Positions 42,028 through 51,006 of a stretch of DNA of 64,000 nucleotides are shown here, piece by piece. Position 1 is the stretch's first letter. Each line of letters starts with the position of its first letter. A program made the position numbers and the translations under genes. Source of the DNA: Mongoliitalea lutea (GTDB lineage Bacteria; Bacteroidota; Bacteroidia; Cytophagales; Cyclobacteriaceae); the NCBI RefSeq assembly GCF_014652135.1, contig NZ_BMYF01000003.1, positions 186,001 through 250,000 of the forward strand. Direction: 5' to 3'. The notes under the pieces are model-generated. The model was not told where the DNA came from, did not search any database, and saw nothing but the letters and a program-made list of their open reading frames with translations.

Positions 42028-42888
42028 ATGAAAGTTTATAGTCTATACCTGAAAATAATTGCCCTTTCTTTACTTTGCTTAACACAAAAATCCTTCGCAC
42101 AAACAATCTGTACCCCGGAGAATAGGGAAGCTTTGGAAGGAATAATTCGGGAGATTTTGACTTATGAAAAGCTGGAAGACACCTTTTCCGAAAGAAATGT
42201 GCAAATCGGAAAGCTATTTTTGAACACTCCCTATGTTGAAAAAACACTGGAAATCACCGATAATGAGACTTTGGTCATCAATGTGATGGGACTAGATTGT
42301 ACGACTTTTGTCAAGTCGGTGATAGCTTTAAACAGAAGTAAGGATTTACTCAAACACGGAATTGGCCCTTTCGAAAATTCCTTGACCTTTGTCCGGTACA
42401 GAAATGGGGTTCGGGATGGATATCCTTCTCGATTGCATTATTTTTCCGATTGGATCAGTGATGCAGTGGCAAAAGGTTTTTTACTGGATGTTACCAAGGA
42501 TTTGGGAGGGGTGCCTTATGAAAATAAGCCAACGTTTATGAGCGAAAATCCTCAATATTATCCGCAATTGTCCAATCCTTATAATTTAAATGCGATACGG
42601 ATTATTGAGCAAGGAATTGCCAGAAGGCAGTATCACTACATCCCAAAAGCAGCTGTCAAAGGGATGGAAAGTAAACTCCAAAATGGAGATTTGATTGCCA
42701 TTACCTCGAGTTTGGGAAACTTGGATATGGTACATGTGGGCTTCGCTGTTGAGAAAAATGGGCGCATGCACTTGCTACATGCTAGTTCGGCCTCAAAAAA
42801 AGTGGAGATATCCGAGAAACCTATTCACGAATATCTCCAAGGGTCCAAATCCCAATCAGGGATCATGGTTGGAAGGTTTAAGCCTTGA
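42028..42888 (+). CDS. DUF1460 domain protein, NlpC/P60-like amidase
   Basis: About 286 residues with a Sec signal peptide ending near K-S-F-A-Q. The mature part matches DUF1460, a papain-like (NlpC/P60-related) family of N-acetylmuramoyl-L-alanine amidases in Bacteroidota. The catalytic Cys is in G-L-D-C-T-T-F-V near residue 95. The His is probably in D-M-V-H-V-G-F-A, about 235. It likely trims or recycles peptidoglycan in the periplasm. The TTG at 42016 gives four extra residues; the ATG at 42028 starts the signal cleanly. It abuts the convergent 3-hydroxyacyl-CoA dehydrogenase gene. Confidence 0.85.
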   Translation: MKVYSLYLKIIALSLLCLTQKSFAQTICTPENREALEGIIREILTYEKLEDTFSERNVQIGKLFLNTPYVEKTLEITDNETLVINVMGLDCTTFVKSVIALNRSKDLLKHGIGPFENSLTFVRYRNGVRDGYPSRLHYFSDWISDAVAKGFLLDVTKDLGGVPYENKPTFMSENPQYYPQLSNPYNLNAIRIIEQGIARRQYHYIPKAAVKGMESKLQNGDLIAITSSLGNLDMVHVGFAVEKNGRMHLLHASSASKKVEISEKPIHEYLQGSKSQSGIMVGRFKP

Positions 42889-43767
42889 TCATTCTATAAA
42901 GCCTTTGGATCTGTAAGCTGGATTCGGGTAGGTATAAAAGCCTTCGCCCGTTTTTTCTCCTAATTTTCCCGCATCTACATAGGTTTTCAGAAATGCCGCA
43001 AACTTCTGAGAAGCCGTATCCTTTTGACTGCTAGTCACATGCCAAGCAGTGTCTAAACCTATGCTGTCCAAAATACCGAATGGTCCCATGGGCATGTGAA
43101 AATTGACCATCCACGAACGGTCAATGTCTTCAATACTGCCCACATGGTTGGTGATTAACTTACCTGCTGCCCCAATAAAGGCCATCAACATGCTATTGAA
43201 GATATAGCCTGGGTTTTCTTTTTTCACAAATACGGGTACCTGCTCCAAACTTCTGCCAAAATCCATCAAAAGCGGAATTAAATCAGAGTCAGTTCCTGTA
43301 TGTGGCATGATGTCTACTACTTTGGAATAAAATACATCATGGAAATGCAGGGCACAGAATTTCTCAGGTCTGCCGCTGAAGTCAGCAAACATGGATGGAA
43401 GCATGTAAGAGGTATTGGTAGTAAAAATGGTCTTTTCAGGTGCGATTTGACCAAATAGCGTCCAAACTTCTTTTTTGACAGCATAATCTTCTAAGACACT
43501 TTCATTGATGATATCTGCATCCATGACCGCATTGGCAGGTATATCGGTGAAGATGATTCCCTCAATTGCATTCAAACCGGCATCAGCCTCTAAATTGGCT
43601 GATTTTGCTAGTTGATGGACTATTTTTTCCATCACTTTTTTGGATTGCTCCGAGGCTTTGGGGTTGATATCATAGATGCTAACCTTATATCCTGAAAGTG
43701 CTGATTGCAAAGCCACTCTGGTGCCTAATGTTCCGGCACCTAAAATGCATACATTTTTGATTGTCAT
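42889..43767 (-). CDS. 3-Hydroxyacyl-CoA dehydrogenase
   Basis: A 292-residue NAD-dependent 3-hydroxyacyl-CoA dehydrogenase. The Rossmann motif G-A-G-T-L-G-T-R is at 10-17, E-S-V-L-E-D near 90, T-N-T-S near 117 and the catalytic His region H-F-H-D-V near 141 (the usual motif is H-F-F-N-P). The C-terminal domain ends with G-E-K-T-G-E-G-F-Y-T-Y. It oxidises 3-hydroxyacyl-CoA to 3-ketoacyl-CoA in beta-oxidation. It is the last gene of a four-gene operon and overlaps the kinase gene by 4 nt. Confidence 0.9.
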   Translation of the reverse strand: MTIKNVCILGAGTLGTRVALQSALSGYKVSIYDINPKASEQSKKVMEKIVHQLAKSANLEADAGLNAIEGIIFTDIPANAVMDADIINESVLEDYAVKKEVWTLFGQIAPEKTIFTTNTSYMLPSMFADFSGRPEKFCALHFHDVFYSKVVDIMPHTGTDSDLIPLLMDFGRSLEQVPVFVKKENPGYIFNSMLMAFIGAAGKLITNHVGSIEDIDRSWMVNFHMPMGPFGILDSIGLDTAWHVTSSQKDTASQKFAAFLKTYVDAGKLGEKTGEGFYTYPNPAYRSKGFIE

Positions 43768-44795
43768 ATGGTGTGAGTTTGAATACTGTTCAATGCTTTT
43801 TTCCCAGCAGCTTTGACTACATGGATCAAACCTGCAAATCGCTCATCCTGAGCAAAGCCCAGGGTATAGCGTTTATAAATCTGTTGTGCAATTACCCCGA
43901 CTTTGAACAAGCCAAAGGCATAATAAAAAACCATGTCGATGGGAGCTTGATTTTTCTTTTCAAAGTAATAGGAAACGACTTCTTGCCTTGTCATATTTCC
44001 CGCCACATGACTGATATTGAATTGCTTGAGAATCGCATCATCCTCATCTTCCGCCCAATAAGCCAAACTCGTTCCCAAGTCCATCAAAGGATCGCCCACA
44101 GTTGCCATTTCCCAATCCAACACTGCTTTGATGGCAGGGTTTTCATAGGAGGAGAGGATAAGATTATCGTATTTGAAATCATTATGAATGAATGCCACTT
44201 CTTCTCGCGTAGGGATATTATTGCCTAACCATGCTGCAACTTCCTTCATTTCCGGTAAATCATTGGTTTCGGATTTAAAATAGCGATCCACCCAGCCATG
44301 TACCTGTCTGGAAACATAGCCCTCCGGTTTGCCCAATTGAATCAATCCTGAATTTTTCAATTCCAATTGATGCAATTCTACTAAGCAGTCAATTGCATTT
44401 TTGGAAAGCTTGGAAAAAAAGGAACTGGGATCTTGAATTTCAGACGCTAAGCGGTTTCGTAAAATTGGACCGTTTACTTCTTCCATGATGAAAAAAGGTG
44501 CTCCTATGATACGTTCATCCTCACTAGCATCGAGTGGCTTGGGGATTTTGGAATAACCTGCTTTTTCAAGTGCTTTCAAGATCGTAAACTCCCGTAGCAT
44601 GTCATGGGCCTTAGCTATTTTTAAACCTAAGGGAGGTCTTCTCAATACCAAATTTTTTCCTGGACTTTGAATCTTGTAGGTCAAGTTTGAATATCCTCCT
44701 TTGAATTGCGTAATAGTTAAGTCAGCAGGATCGATGTCAAATTTCTCCTTTAGGTAGTTTTCTATCCCTTCCACTCCAACAGGCAGCTTATTCAT
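43764..44795 (-). CDS. APH-like kinase of the ACAD10/11 type
   Basis: A 343-residue aminoglycoside-phosphotransferase-fold kinase. F-K-G-G-Y-S-N-L-T-Y near residue 28 is the nucleotide loop and L-V-L-R-R-P-P-L-G-L the usual ACAD10/11-kinase string. The Brenner motif F-I-H-N-D-F-K-Y-D-N is near 199 and V-L-D-W-E-M-A-T-V-G-D-P near 225. Family members phosphorylate the 4-hydroxyl of 4-hydroxyacyl-CoA rather than antibiotics. It overlaps the dehydrogenase gene upstream by 8 nt and the one downstream by 4 nt. Resistance is unlikely from context. Confidence 0.87.
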   Translation of the reverse strand: MNKLPVGVEGIENYLKEKFDIDPADLTITQFKGGYSNLTYKIQSPGKNLVLRRPPLGLKIAKAHDMLREFTILKALEKAGYSKIPKPLDASEDERIIGAPFFIMEEVNGPILRNRLASEIQDPSSFFSKLSKNAIDCLVELHQLELKNSGLIQLGKPEGYVSRQVHGWVDRYFKSETNDLPEMKEVAAWLGNNIPTREEVAFIHNDFKYDNLILSSYENPAIKAVLDWEMATVGDPLMDLGTSLAYWAEDEDDAILKQFNISHVAGNMTRQEVVSYYFEKKNQAPIDMVFYYAFGLFKVGVIAQQIYKRYTLGFAQDERFAGLIHVVKAAGKKALNSIQTHTI

Positions 44796-45999
44796 GGCTT
44801 GTATATTTTTTTAGAATTTGTCGGGCCAAAACAGATTTGTGGACCTCATCCGGACCATCATAAATCCGTGCACCTCGCTCATGCCTGTACCAGAAGGAGA
44901 GAATCGTGTCATCTGTTACTCCCAAAGCTCCATGAACTTGAATTGCCCGGTCAAGGGTTTTCATCAAGATATCCGATACATAAAATTTGATGGTTGAAAT
45001 GTCGATTTTGGCAGCTTTGGCACCTTCCTGTTCGATTTTTTCAGCAGTTTGCAAAACCATAAGCCTAGCTGCTTTCACTGAGGCGACAGCTTCAGCAATC
45101 CAGTTTTGGATGGTCTGTTGCGAAGCCAGATTTCTTCCTGGGTCCAGATTTCTGGCCAAAGCGCGTTTACACATCAGATCAATTGCCCGCTCACAAATGC
45201 CAATCCAGCGCATGCAATGATGGATTCTCCCTGGTCCTAAGCGCTCTTGTGCCAAAGCAAATCCAGCACCTTCTTTGCCAATTAGATTACTTATTGGAAC
45301 TCTACAATCTGTAAATTTCACCTCTCCATGAGACATGTAATCTTCCCCTACATCGCCCATGATAGGAATGTTTCGTAGCAATTGATAGCCTGGGTTATCC
45401 AATGGAACCAAAATCATACTTGCCCGAAGGTAGGGATTGGGATTTTCAGGGTCAGTCAAGGCCATCACGATGGTAAAATTGGCCCCATCTGCAGCAGTAG
45501 TAAACCATTTATGACCATTGATCACGTATTCCTCTCCATCCCTAACAGCCGTCGTGGACAGGTGGACAGGATTGCTACCAGGGTTCTGAGGTTCCGTCAT
45601 TGCGAAGCAACTTCGGATATTTCCTTCCTGTAAGGGCTTAAGGTAGGTTTCTTTCAATTCCTTAGAGGCAAACTGATGCATCAGTTCCATGTTTCCAATA
45701 TCCGGTGCTTGGCAATTGAATACAAAATGTCCCAATGGAGACATTCCCAAGACCTCTGATACAAAGGCAAACTCTACTAAAGACAATCCCAAACCACCTT
45801 CTTTTTCGGAAAGATGGGGAGCAAAGAGGCCTTTTTCTTTTGCCAATCCACGAAGCGCATGGAGCTTGGGAAGCGTTGCTTTGAAAGAGCCATATACAGC
45901 CTCTTGTTCTAGGGGATATAGATGTTCCTGCACAAAGCTTTGGTAAGCAGGAACCAACTCATGCACACGTGTTGAGTTACTTAGATAGCGTAAATCCAT
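44788..45999 (-). CDS. Acyl-CoA dehydrogenase of the ACAD10/11 type
   Basis: About 403 residues. Besides general acyl-CoA dehydrogenase motifs (C-F-A-M-T-E-P, W-F-T-T-A-A) it has strings typical of ACAD10/11: A-P-D-I-G-N-M-E-L near residue 100, G-P-G-R-I-H-H-C-M-R-W near 255 and Y-D-G-P-D-E-V-H-K-S at the end. Such enzymes act on 4-phosphoryl-acyl-CoA made by the partner kinase. I chose the ATG at 45999 (M-D-L-R-Y, as relatives start). An ATG at 46023 would add 8 residues and overlap the SDR gene by 20 nt. Confidence 0.88.
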   Translation of the reverse strand: MDLRYLSNSTRVHELVPAYQSFVQEHLYPLEQEAVYGSFKATLPKLHALRGLAKEKGLFAPHLSEKEGGLGLSLVEFAFVSEVLGMSPLGHFVFNCQAPDIGNMELMHQFASKELKETYLKPLQEGNIRSCFAMTEPQNPGSNPVHLSTTAVRDGEEYVINGHKWFTTAADGANFTIVMALTDPENPNPYLRASMILVPLDNPGYQLLRNIPIMGDVGEDYMSHGEVKFTDCRVPISNLIGKEGAGFALAQERLGPGRIHHCMRWIGICERAIDLMCKRALARNLDPGRNLASQQTIQNWIAEAVASVKAARLMVLQTAEKIEQEGAKAAKIDISTIKFYVSDILMKTLDRAIQVHGALGVTDDTILSFWYRHERGARIYDGPDEVHKSVLARQILKKYTSHE

Positions 46000-46003
46000 A
46001 TCC

Positions 46004-46771
46004 TTAAATCGTAAATCCTCCATCAGCTGTGAATACGCCTCCTGTAGAATACGCAGCCGCAGGGGAAGCTAAAAATAAACTCATGGCTGCAATTTCTTCG
46101 CTGGTTCCTACACGTTTGATTGGGAGGGCTTTCATCATGTGGGACATGATTTTATCATTGCTCCACAAAGCTTCTGAGAACTTTGTCTGTATCAACCCCG
46201 GACAAATGGTGTTTACACGAATATTGGCAACTCCCCATTCTTTTGCATAGACCTTGGAAAGAGAAATCAAGGCTGCTTTACTGACAGAATAGATACCTAA
46301 ACCAGTTTCAGGAGAAATACCCCCCACAGAACTAATATTGATGACCGATGGGTGAGATGATTGTCTGAGATAAGGGAAACAAAGATTCATCAAATGAAAA
46401 GGTGCCTTGACATTGACATCCATGATTTTATCAAAAGCATCCAAGGATGTCTCATGTACAGGCCCGAAAACTGGATTGGATGCAGCGTTATTGACCAAAA
46501 CATCTATCTGTCCATAGGCTTCCACAGTTTTTTGTACCAAATTTTCCAACTCCTCCATTTTGCCCACATTACAGGCAATGCCGGTGGCTTCATAGCCTTT
46601 GTTTTTGAGGAGTGCGGTCATTTCATCTAAGGATTCTTGCTTTCTGCTAGAGATGACTACTTTGGCGCCTGCGGCTGCAAATGCTTCCGCAATAGCAAAG
46701 CCAATGCCCTTACTGGCACCGGTAATCAACGCAACTTTATCTGCTAGTGAAAAAAGGGAGGATAGATCCAT
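46004..46771 (-). CDS. SDR-family oxidoreductase
   Basis: A 255-residue classical short-chain dehydrogenase. The cofactor motif T-G-A-S-K-G-I-G is at 18-25, N-N-A-A-S near 91, the catalytic Ser in I-S-S-V-G-G near 145 and Y-S-V-S-K near 160. The C-terminus T-G-G-V-F-T-A-D-G-G matches the DHRS4/FabG-like group. As first gene of the SDR-ACAD-kinase-3HCDH operon it probably interconverts a hydroxy and keto group of an acyl-CoA. The direction of the reaction and the cofactor preference are not certain. Confidence 0.88.
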   Translation of the reverse strand: MDLSSLFSLADKVALITGASKGIGFAIAEAFAAAGAKVVISSRKQESLDEMTALLKNKGYEATGIACNVGKMEELENLVQKTVEAYGQIDVLVNNAASNPVFGPVHETSLDAFDKIMDVNVKAPFHLMNLCFPYLRQSSHPSVINISSVGGISPETGLGIYSVSKAALISLSKVYAKEWGVANIRVNTICPGLIQTKFSEALWSNDKIMSHMMKALPIKRVGTSEEIAAMSLFLASPAAAYSTGGVFTADGGFTI

Positions 46772-46973
46772 TTCTACTTGGGTTTATATGTAAATGTATG
46801 CCCTAAGATAAGAAAAACTAGCTTTTTTGTAAACCTTCTCTCAAAAATATTCTGCATACCGAGTATTTTTTATAACTTCAAGATTCAGAAATTAACCTTT
46901 AAACTCAAACAATCGTGTTGGCATGTTCAGGTAGCACACCCACAAGCCAAGTACAATAAAAAGCTAGTAAGAA

Positions 46974-47942
46974 ATGAAACAAGTAGTATTTAATGAAACG
47001 GGCATGCCCCTAGACGTATTGAAAATGGAAGAAGCAGAAATGCCAACTCCTAAGCCTCATGAAGTGCGTATTCGAGTAACCGCCCGTAATATCAACCCAT
47101 CGGACATCATGTTTATCCGCGGTATGTATGGTATAACACCAAGGCTACCGAGTTCTGCTGGTTTTGAAGCAGCGGGTGTAGTGGAAACTGCCGATGCTGA
47201 AAATAAGATTCCTGTAGGAACACGAGTGATTTTCACGGCTATTGGTACTTGGAAAGAATATGTTTGTGTACCTGCCGTAATGGTCATTCCTACGCCTGCT
47301 GGTATTTCGGATGAAGTTGCCTGTCAGGCATTCGTCAACCCATTGACTGCTTATGGTATGATAGAAAAATCGGGATTGAAGGCAGGGGAGTGGTTATTGG
47401 TGACAGCTGGAGCATCTGCCTTTGGAAAGTTGGTAATTCAATTGGCTACGAAAAAAGGAATTAAAGTAGCTTGCACGGTTAGAAGGGATGAACAAAAGGC
47501 CTTATTGGAAGGTTTGGGAGCGAATTTAGTAGTTAATACAGAAAAGGAAAAGCTTCAAAAAGTGATCATGGAAAAAACCGATGGTGGTGTATCTGTGGTA
47601 TTCGATGCCGTAGGAGGAACGCTTGGTGCCCGTGCTTTGGCAAGCTTGAAAGCAGGCGGACGGATGATGGTTTTTGGCTTGTTGAGCTTAGAAAATATTC
47701 CATTAAACTCTGGTTTGTTGATTTTCAAAGATCTAAAAGTTGAGGGCTTTTGGTTGACTACTTGGATGGAAAGCCTCAGCAATGAGGAGCGAAACACTGC
47801 CTTTAAAACGGTTTTCGGTATGCTACTTTCCCAACAAATGAAAGTAGATGTAGATGCGGTTTATCCTTTGGAGCAATTTGCAGAAGCCATCCAAGCCTAT
47901 GAAACAGGAGGAAGAAATGGGAAAATCATTTTGGCAAGTTAA
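46974..47942 (+). CDS. Zinc-independent quinone oxidoreductase / enoyl-thioester reductase-like MDR protein
   Basis: A 322-residue medium-chain dehydrogenase/reductase. N-I-N-P-S-D near residue 40, P-S-S-A-G-F-E-A-A-G-V near 60 and the NADPH loop V-T-A-G-A-S-A-F-G-K-L near 142 are visible. The zinc-binding cysteines of true alcohol dehydrogenases are absent. The T-A-Y-G-M and F-W-L-T-T-W strings resemble mitochondrial 2-enoyl-thioester reductase (MECR), so reduction of enoyl-CoA/ACP is as likely as quinone reduction. It is divergent from the acyl-CoA operon. Confidence 0.83.
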   Translation: MKQVVFNETGMPLDVLKMEEAEMPTPKPHEVRIRVTARNINPSDIMFIRGMYGITPRLPSSAGFEAAGVVETADAENKIPVGTRVIFTAIGTWKEYVCVPAVMVIPTPAGISDEVACQAFVNPLTAYGMIEKSGLKAGEWLLVTAGASAFGKLVIQLATKKGIKVACTVRRDEQKALLEGLGANLVVNTEKEKLQKVIMEKTDGGVSVVFDAVGGTLGARALASLKAGGRMMVFGLLSLENIPLNSGLLIFKDLKVEGFWLTTWMESLSNEERNTAFKTVFGMLLSQQMKVDVDAVYPLEQFAEAIQAYETGGRNGKIILAS

Positions 47943-47945
47943 CAG

Positions 47946-47986
47946 TGAGAAGCGAGAAGCGAGAGACGAGAAGCGAGAGATAAGAA
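47946..47986. repeat. Purine-rich low-complexity repeat
   Basis: Irregular tandem GAGAAGCGAGA/GAGACGAGA words directly after the MDR stop codon. It opens a 1.1-kb gene-free repeat island (47943-49089) in which I see no credible ORF. Confidence 0.7.
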
Positions 47987-48070
47987 ACAAGAGCCAAAGC
48001 CTGCCACGATAATCGGGGAATGAAGAAAGTTTAAAACCAAAGTTTCTTAGAGACGGAAGACATTTCAGCT

Positions 48071-48440
48071 ATGGGTTTTAACCCATTAACGGGATGAGGT
48101 TTTATAACGATCATTTTGATTAACTTCTGAGGAATAGCTGCATCAATAGCCGTGGCTTTTAAGCCCCGGCATTTGTAGGGAAAGTGAACAGTTGGGAATT
48201 AGCAATGATGAATTAGCAATGAAGAATGGTTCGATGATCTTGTGGACCTTCGGGAATGGTTTCAGGTGTTTATTGTTAAATGTTATGATGTGGATTAGGA
48301 GTACTAGAACCGAATACCTATCACACATCCTGAGAAGTGGGTTTTAACCCACTAAAATAATTGAGATTTTGAGCTAAAATTTATCATGATTTCCAAAGAA
48401 AAGACGCTATCAATAGCCGTGGCTTTTAAGCCGCGGCATT
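48071..48440. repeat. REP-like palindromes in two alternating pairs
   Basis: ATGGGTTTTAACCCAT (48071-48086) is followed by a GCCGTGGCTTTTAAGCCCCGGC word (starting 48149). The same order then repeats with AGTGGGTTTTAACCCACT (48336-48353) and GCCGTGGCTTTTAAGCCGCGGC (starting 48415). The second type is preceded by TCAATA in both copies. Alternating palindromes of this kind fit REP/BIME-type elements mobilised by tyrosine transposases encoded elsewhere (inference). Confidence 0.65.
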
Positions 48441-48506
48441 GGTGGTTAGCAATGAACAAGTAATGCAGTAAAAATTCAATATAAACAGCTGATTGTAAGC
48501 AGGTTT

Positions 48507-48539
48507 AGACCTGGCAGGTTTTCAAAACCTGCCAGGTCT
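48507..48539. repeat. Perfect 33-nt palindrome
   Basis: AGACCTGGCAGGTTTT and its exact reverse complement flank a single central C. The element can form a 16-bp stem on either strand. No gene ends next to it, so it is more likely a dispersed repeat than a terminator. Confidence 0.9.
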
Positions 48540-48856
48540 CTTCTTGAATACTAATTTGAATAGTCTGAAAATCAAGTTGATACAATTGATTTTAATCTTC
48601 GTTCCAAGCTATAAAAGTCAGCACCCGATTATATTTCGCGAGTTGCAAGGATAGTGTCTAAACTTTTGGCCCCTTGCGCTTCATCGTAGCGCCCTTTGCG
48701 TTTTCCATAAAGTCAAAAATTCCATTGTGCCCAAGACAACACCCCAAAACCACATGTTAACACTTAACAACTCCAACCACCCCCGCCAATCTAGAGTAAT
48801 CCAACCTTTTCCCTTTCTCCTTTAATCTTTTCTTTCATTCACAATTCCTCATTTCA

Positions 48857-49086
48857 AATTCCACATTCCACCCCAACTGTTCACTGCTCACTGTTCACTT
48901 TTCTTACCGCTGGCTTCGACTCCGCTCAGCCACCGGAGACAGACTTCCCACTGTTCACTCTTCACTGCTAACTTTCCTCGTAGGTCTCTAGAATCCCCTC
49001 ATTCCTAATTCTTCATTCCTAATTCCACATTCCACCCCAACTGTTCACTGCTAACTGTTCACTGCTAACTGCTAACTGCTCACCCC
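48857..49086. repeat. Direct repeats of a simple-sequence type
   Basis: A 32-nt exact direct repeat (AATTCCACATTCCACCCC and the following 14 nt) occurs at 48857-48888 and 49021-49052. Around it are many degenerate ACTGTTCACTGCTAACTG-type units, reaching the stop codon of the gamma-glutamyltransferase gene. A CTTCGACTCCGCTCAGCC word (within 48911-48934), common between genes in Bacteroidota, lies inside. Spacing is irregular, so this is not a CRISPR array. Confidence 0.75.
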
Positions 49087-49089
49087 CAC

Positions 49090-50943
49090 CTACCACGCTA
49101 TCCCATAATCCTCACCATGATTACTTGAGCCTCCCCAAAGGGTACCGTGTTTCCAGTCAAACCAAATGGCATTCAATGGCCCGGAGGTACGTTCTTGGAA
49201 GTCCATCTTGTAGCCTCGCTTGCGTAGATCGTTACGAATCCAAGAGGGAATAGCATTGTTGAGGGTAATTGAACCGGGTTTAATTTCATGGGCACCGAAG
49301 GAAGACTGCATTTGGTAACTGTGAATATTGGCTGCTTCGGAAGCTTCTTGCACGGTCATTCCAAATTCAACAATATTTAAAAATAGTTGCAGCAAATCCT
49401 GATCTTGGGTATCGCCTCCCTGAACAGCAAAGGATAAATAAGGCTTCCCATCTTTCAATGCCATGGAAGGAGTGAGCGTTACCCGTGGACGCTTGCCCGG
49501 TTCAAGCAAATTGTATGGATTCATGCGCTCATCCAAAACCCAAGACTGCATGCGCTGACTCAAGCCAACCCCTGTATTTCCTGCAATCACCGCAGGAACC
49601 CAACCCCCCGAAGGCGTAATGGAAACCACCCAGCCTTCCGCATCAGCTGCCTGAATAGAGGTGGTACCGGATTGGAACTCCAATAGAAATGGATCCTCAG
49701 GACCAGAAATTGGTTGCTCCGGCGTATGATAAGCCAAGGCTTCCGTTCGTTTTTCTAGTAAATCCAGGAAGGGATTTTTGCCGCCCTGAAAAGGATAAGG
49801 ATCACCTGGACCTATAGTAGGGTCATTTTTTTCTTGAATCAATTTCGCACGCTCTTTTGCATATTCCTTGGACAATAAACCTCTCATCGGGCTTTTTGGC
49901 TCAAAATCAGGGTCTCCATAGTAAAAGTCCCGGTCAGCAAAAGCCAAGGACATCGCTTGGTACACCGTATTGATGTAATTAGCGGAATTGTAACCCATGG
50001 ATTTTAGATCAAAATTCTCCAAAATGTTCAATGACTGAAGGAGCGCAGGACCTTGGGTCCACTCTTGCAGCTTATACACGTCTATTCCCTTGTAATTCAC
50101 CGAAAGCGGCTCTTCAATCTTCACTTTCCACATAGCTAGATCTTCCATGGTGAACAATCCACCTTGCTCACGGGTAGAGCGGACGATTTCCTCCGCTATA
50201 TCCCCGCTGTAGAATCGCTCATAGGCTGCATAAATCGCTTCTTTTCGGTTTTTCCCATTGGCTAGAGCAGTGCGTTCGGCTTCTACCAGTTTTCCCAAAG
50301 TCTGGTATAAATCTTCCTGAACAAAAATTTCCCCTGCATGTGGGGCTTCTCGCTCTTCTCCCAAATGAGGTAAAAATACCTTTCGGGAATAGGGCCATTC
50401 TTTGATTCTTGCTTTATTGCTCTCGATGGAATTGGCTGTTTGGGCTTCGATTGGATAGCCTTTGGCCAATTGCATGGCTGGCTTGAGCACTTGTTCCAAA
50501 CTCATGGTTCCATATTCTGCCAGCATGGTCATCAAACCACCGGGTGTTCCTGGCGTAGTAGCAGCCAAGGGACCAAAAGCAGGTGGGTAATCCATGCCTT
50601 GAGATTTGTAAAATTCTATGGTCGCCCCAGTTGGAGTTACACCCATGGCGTTGATAGCAATAACTTTTTTGAGTTCGGGATGGTAAATAAGGGCTTGGGT
50701 TTCACCACCCCAACTCAGTACATCCCACATAGTGGCTACTGCTGCCAGCATGCCACAGGCAGCATCTACAGCATTTCCTCCCTGCTGGAAAATCATGGAG
50801 CCAGCTGTGGCCCCTAGAGGCTTTCCGGTGATAGCCATCCACTCTTTTCCGTGTAGGGGAGGCTTTTGGGTTGTTTGAGCAAATATGCTGTGGTTGCCTA
50901 GCAAGACAAAGGCGAGGATGAATAGGCGGAATTGCTTGAACAT
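49090..50943 (-). CDS. Gamma-glutamyltransferase-family Ntn hydrolase
   Basis: A 617-residue periplasmic enzyme with signal peptide ending near S-I-F-A-Q. M-I-F-Q-Q-G-G-N-A-V-D-A-A near residue 52 is the large-subunit signature. The autoprocessing/catalytic Thr lies in S-G-T-T-S-I-Q-A-A-D near 430, giving a small subunit of ~185 residues with G-N-T-G-V-G-L and G-K-R-P-R-V-T-L-T-P-S. It would hydrolyse or transfer gamma-glutamyl groups from glutathione-like compounds. The sequence around G-G-D-T-Q-D-Q-D-L-L differs from E. coli GGT, so an acylase-like substrate is possible. Confidence 0.87.
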   Translation of the reverse strand: MFKQFRLFILAFVLLGNHSIFAQTTQKPPLHGKEWMAITGKPLGATAGSMIFQQGGNAVDAACGMLAAVATMWDVLSWGGETQALIYHPELKKVIAINAMGVTPTGATIEFYKSQGMDYPPAFGPLAATTPGTPGGLMTMLAEYGTMSLEQVLKPAMQLAKGYPIEAQTANSIESNKARIKEWPYSRKVFLPHLGEEREAPHAGEIFVQEDLYQTLGKLVEAERTALANGKNRKEAIYAAYERFYSGDIAEEIVRSTREQGGLFTMEDLAMWKVKIEEPLSVNYKGIDVYKLQEWTQGPALLQSLNILENFDLKSMGYNSANYINTVYQAMSLAFADRDFYYGDPDFEPKSPMRGLLSKEYAKERAKLIQEKNDPTIGPGDPYPFQGGKNPFLDLLEKRTEALAYHTPEQPISGPEDPFLLEFQSGTTSIQAADAEGWVVSITPSGGWVPAVIAGNTGVGLSQRMQSWVLDERMNPYNLLEPGKRPRVTLTPSMALKDGKPYLSFAVQGGDTQDQDLLQLFLNIVEFGMTVQEASEAANIHSYQMQSSFGAHEIKPGSITLNNAIPSWIRNDLRKRGYKMDFQERTSGPLNAIWFDWKHGTLWGGSSNHGEDYGIAW

Positions 50944-51006
50944 AGCTATGTAATTATTCTTTAGATGAATACTTGGGAGACTTTTAAAACATTCCGAGTC
51001 CGAATT

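Noticed and set aside
43764-44795. Aminoglycoside-resistance phosphotransferase.
   Set aside because: The sequence and the operon with an ACAD10/11-type dehydrogenase point to an acyl-CoA kinase role, not drug resistance.
48143-48328. 61-codon minus-strand ORF in the repeat island.
   Set aside because: It is built from repeat sequence and shows no start context or family signature.
47943-49089. Possible CRISPR array in the repeat-rich gap.
   Set aside because: Repeat units vary in length and spacing, have no unique spacers of constant size and no cas genes are near.
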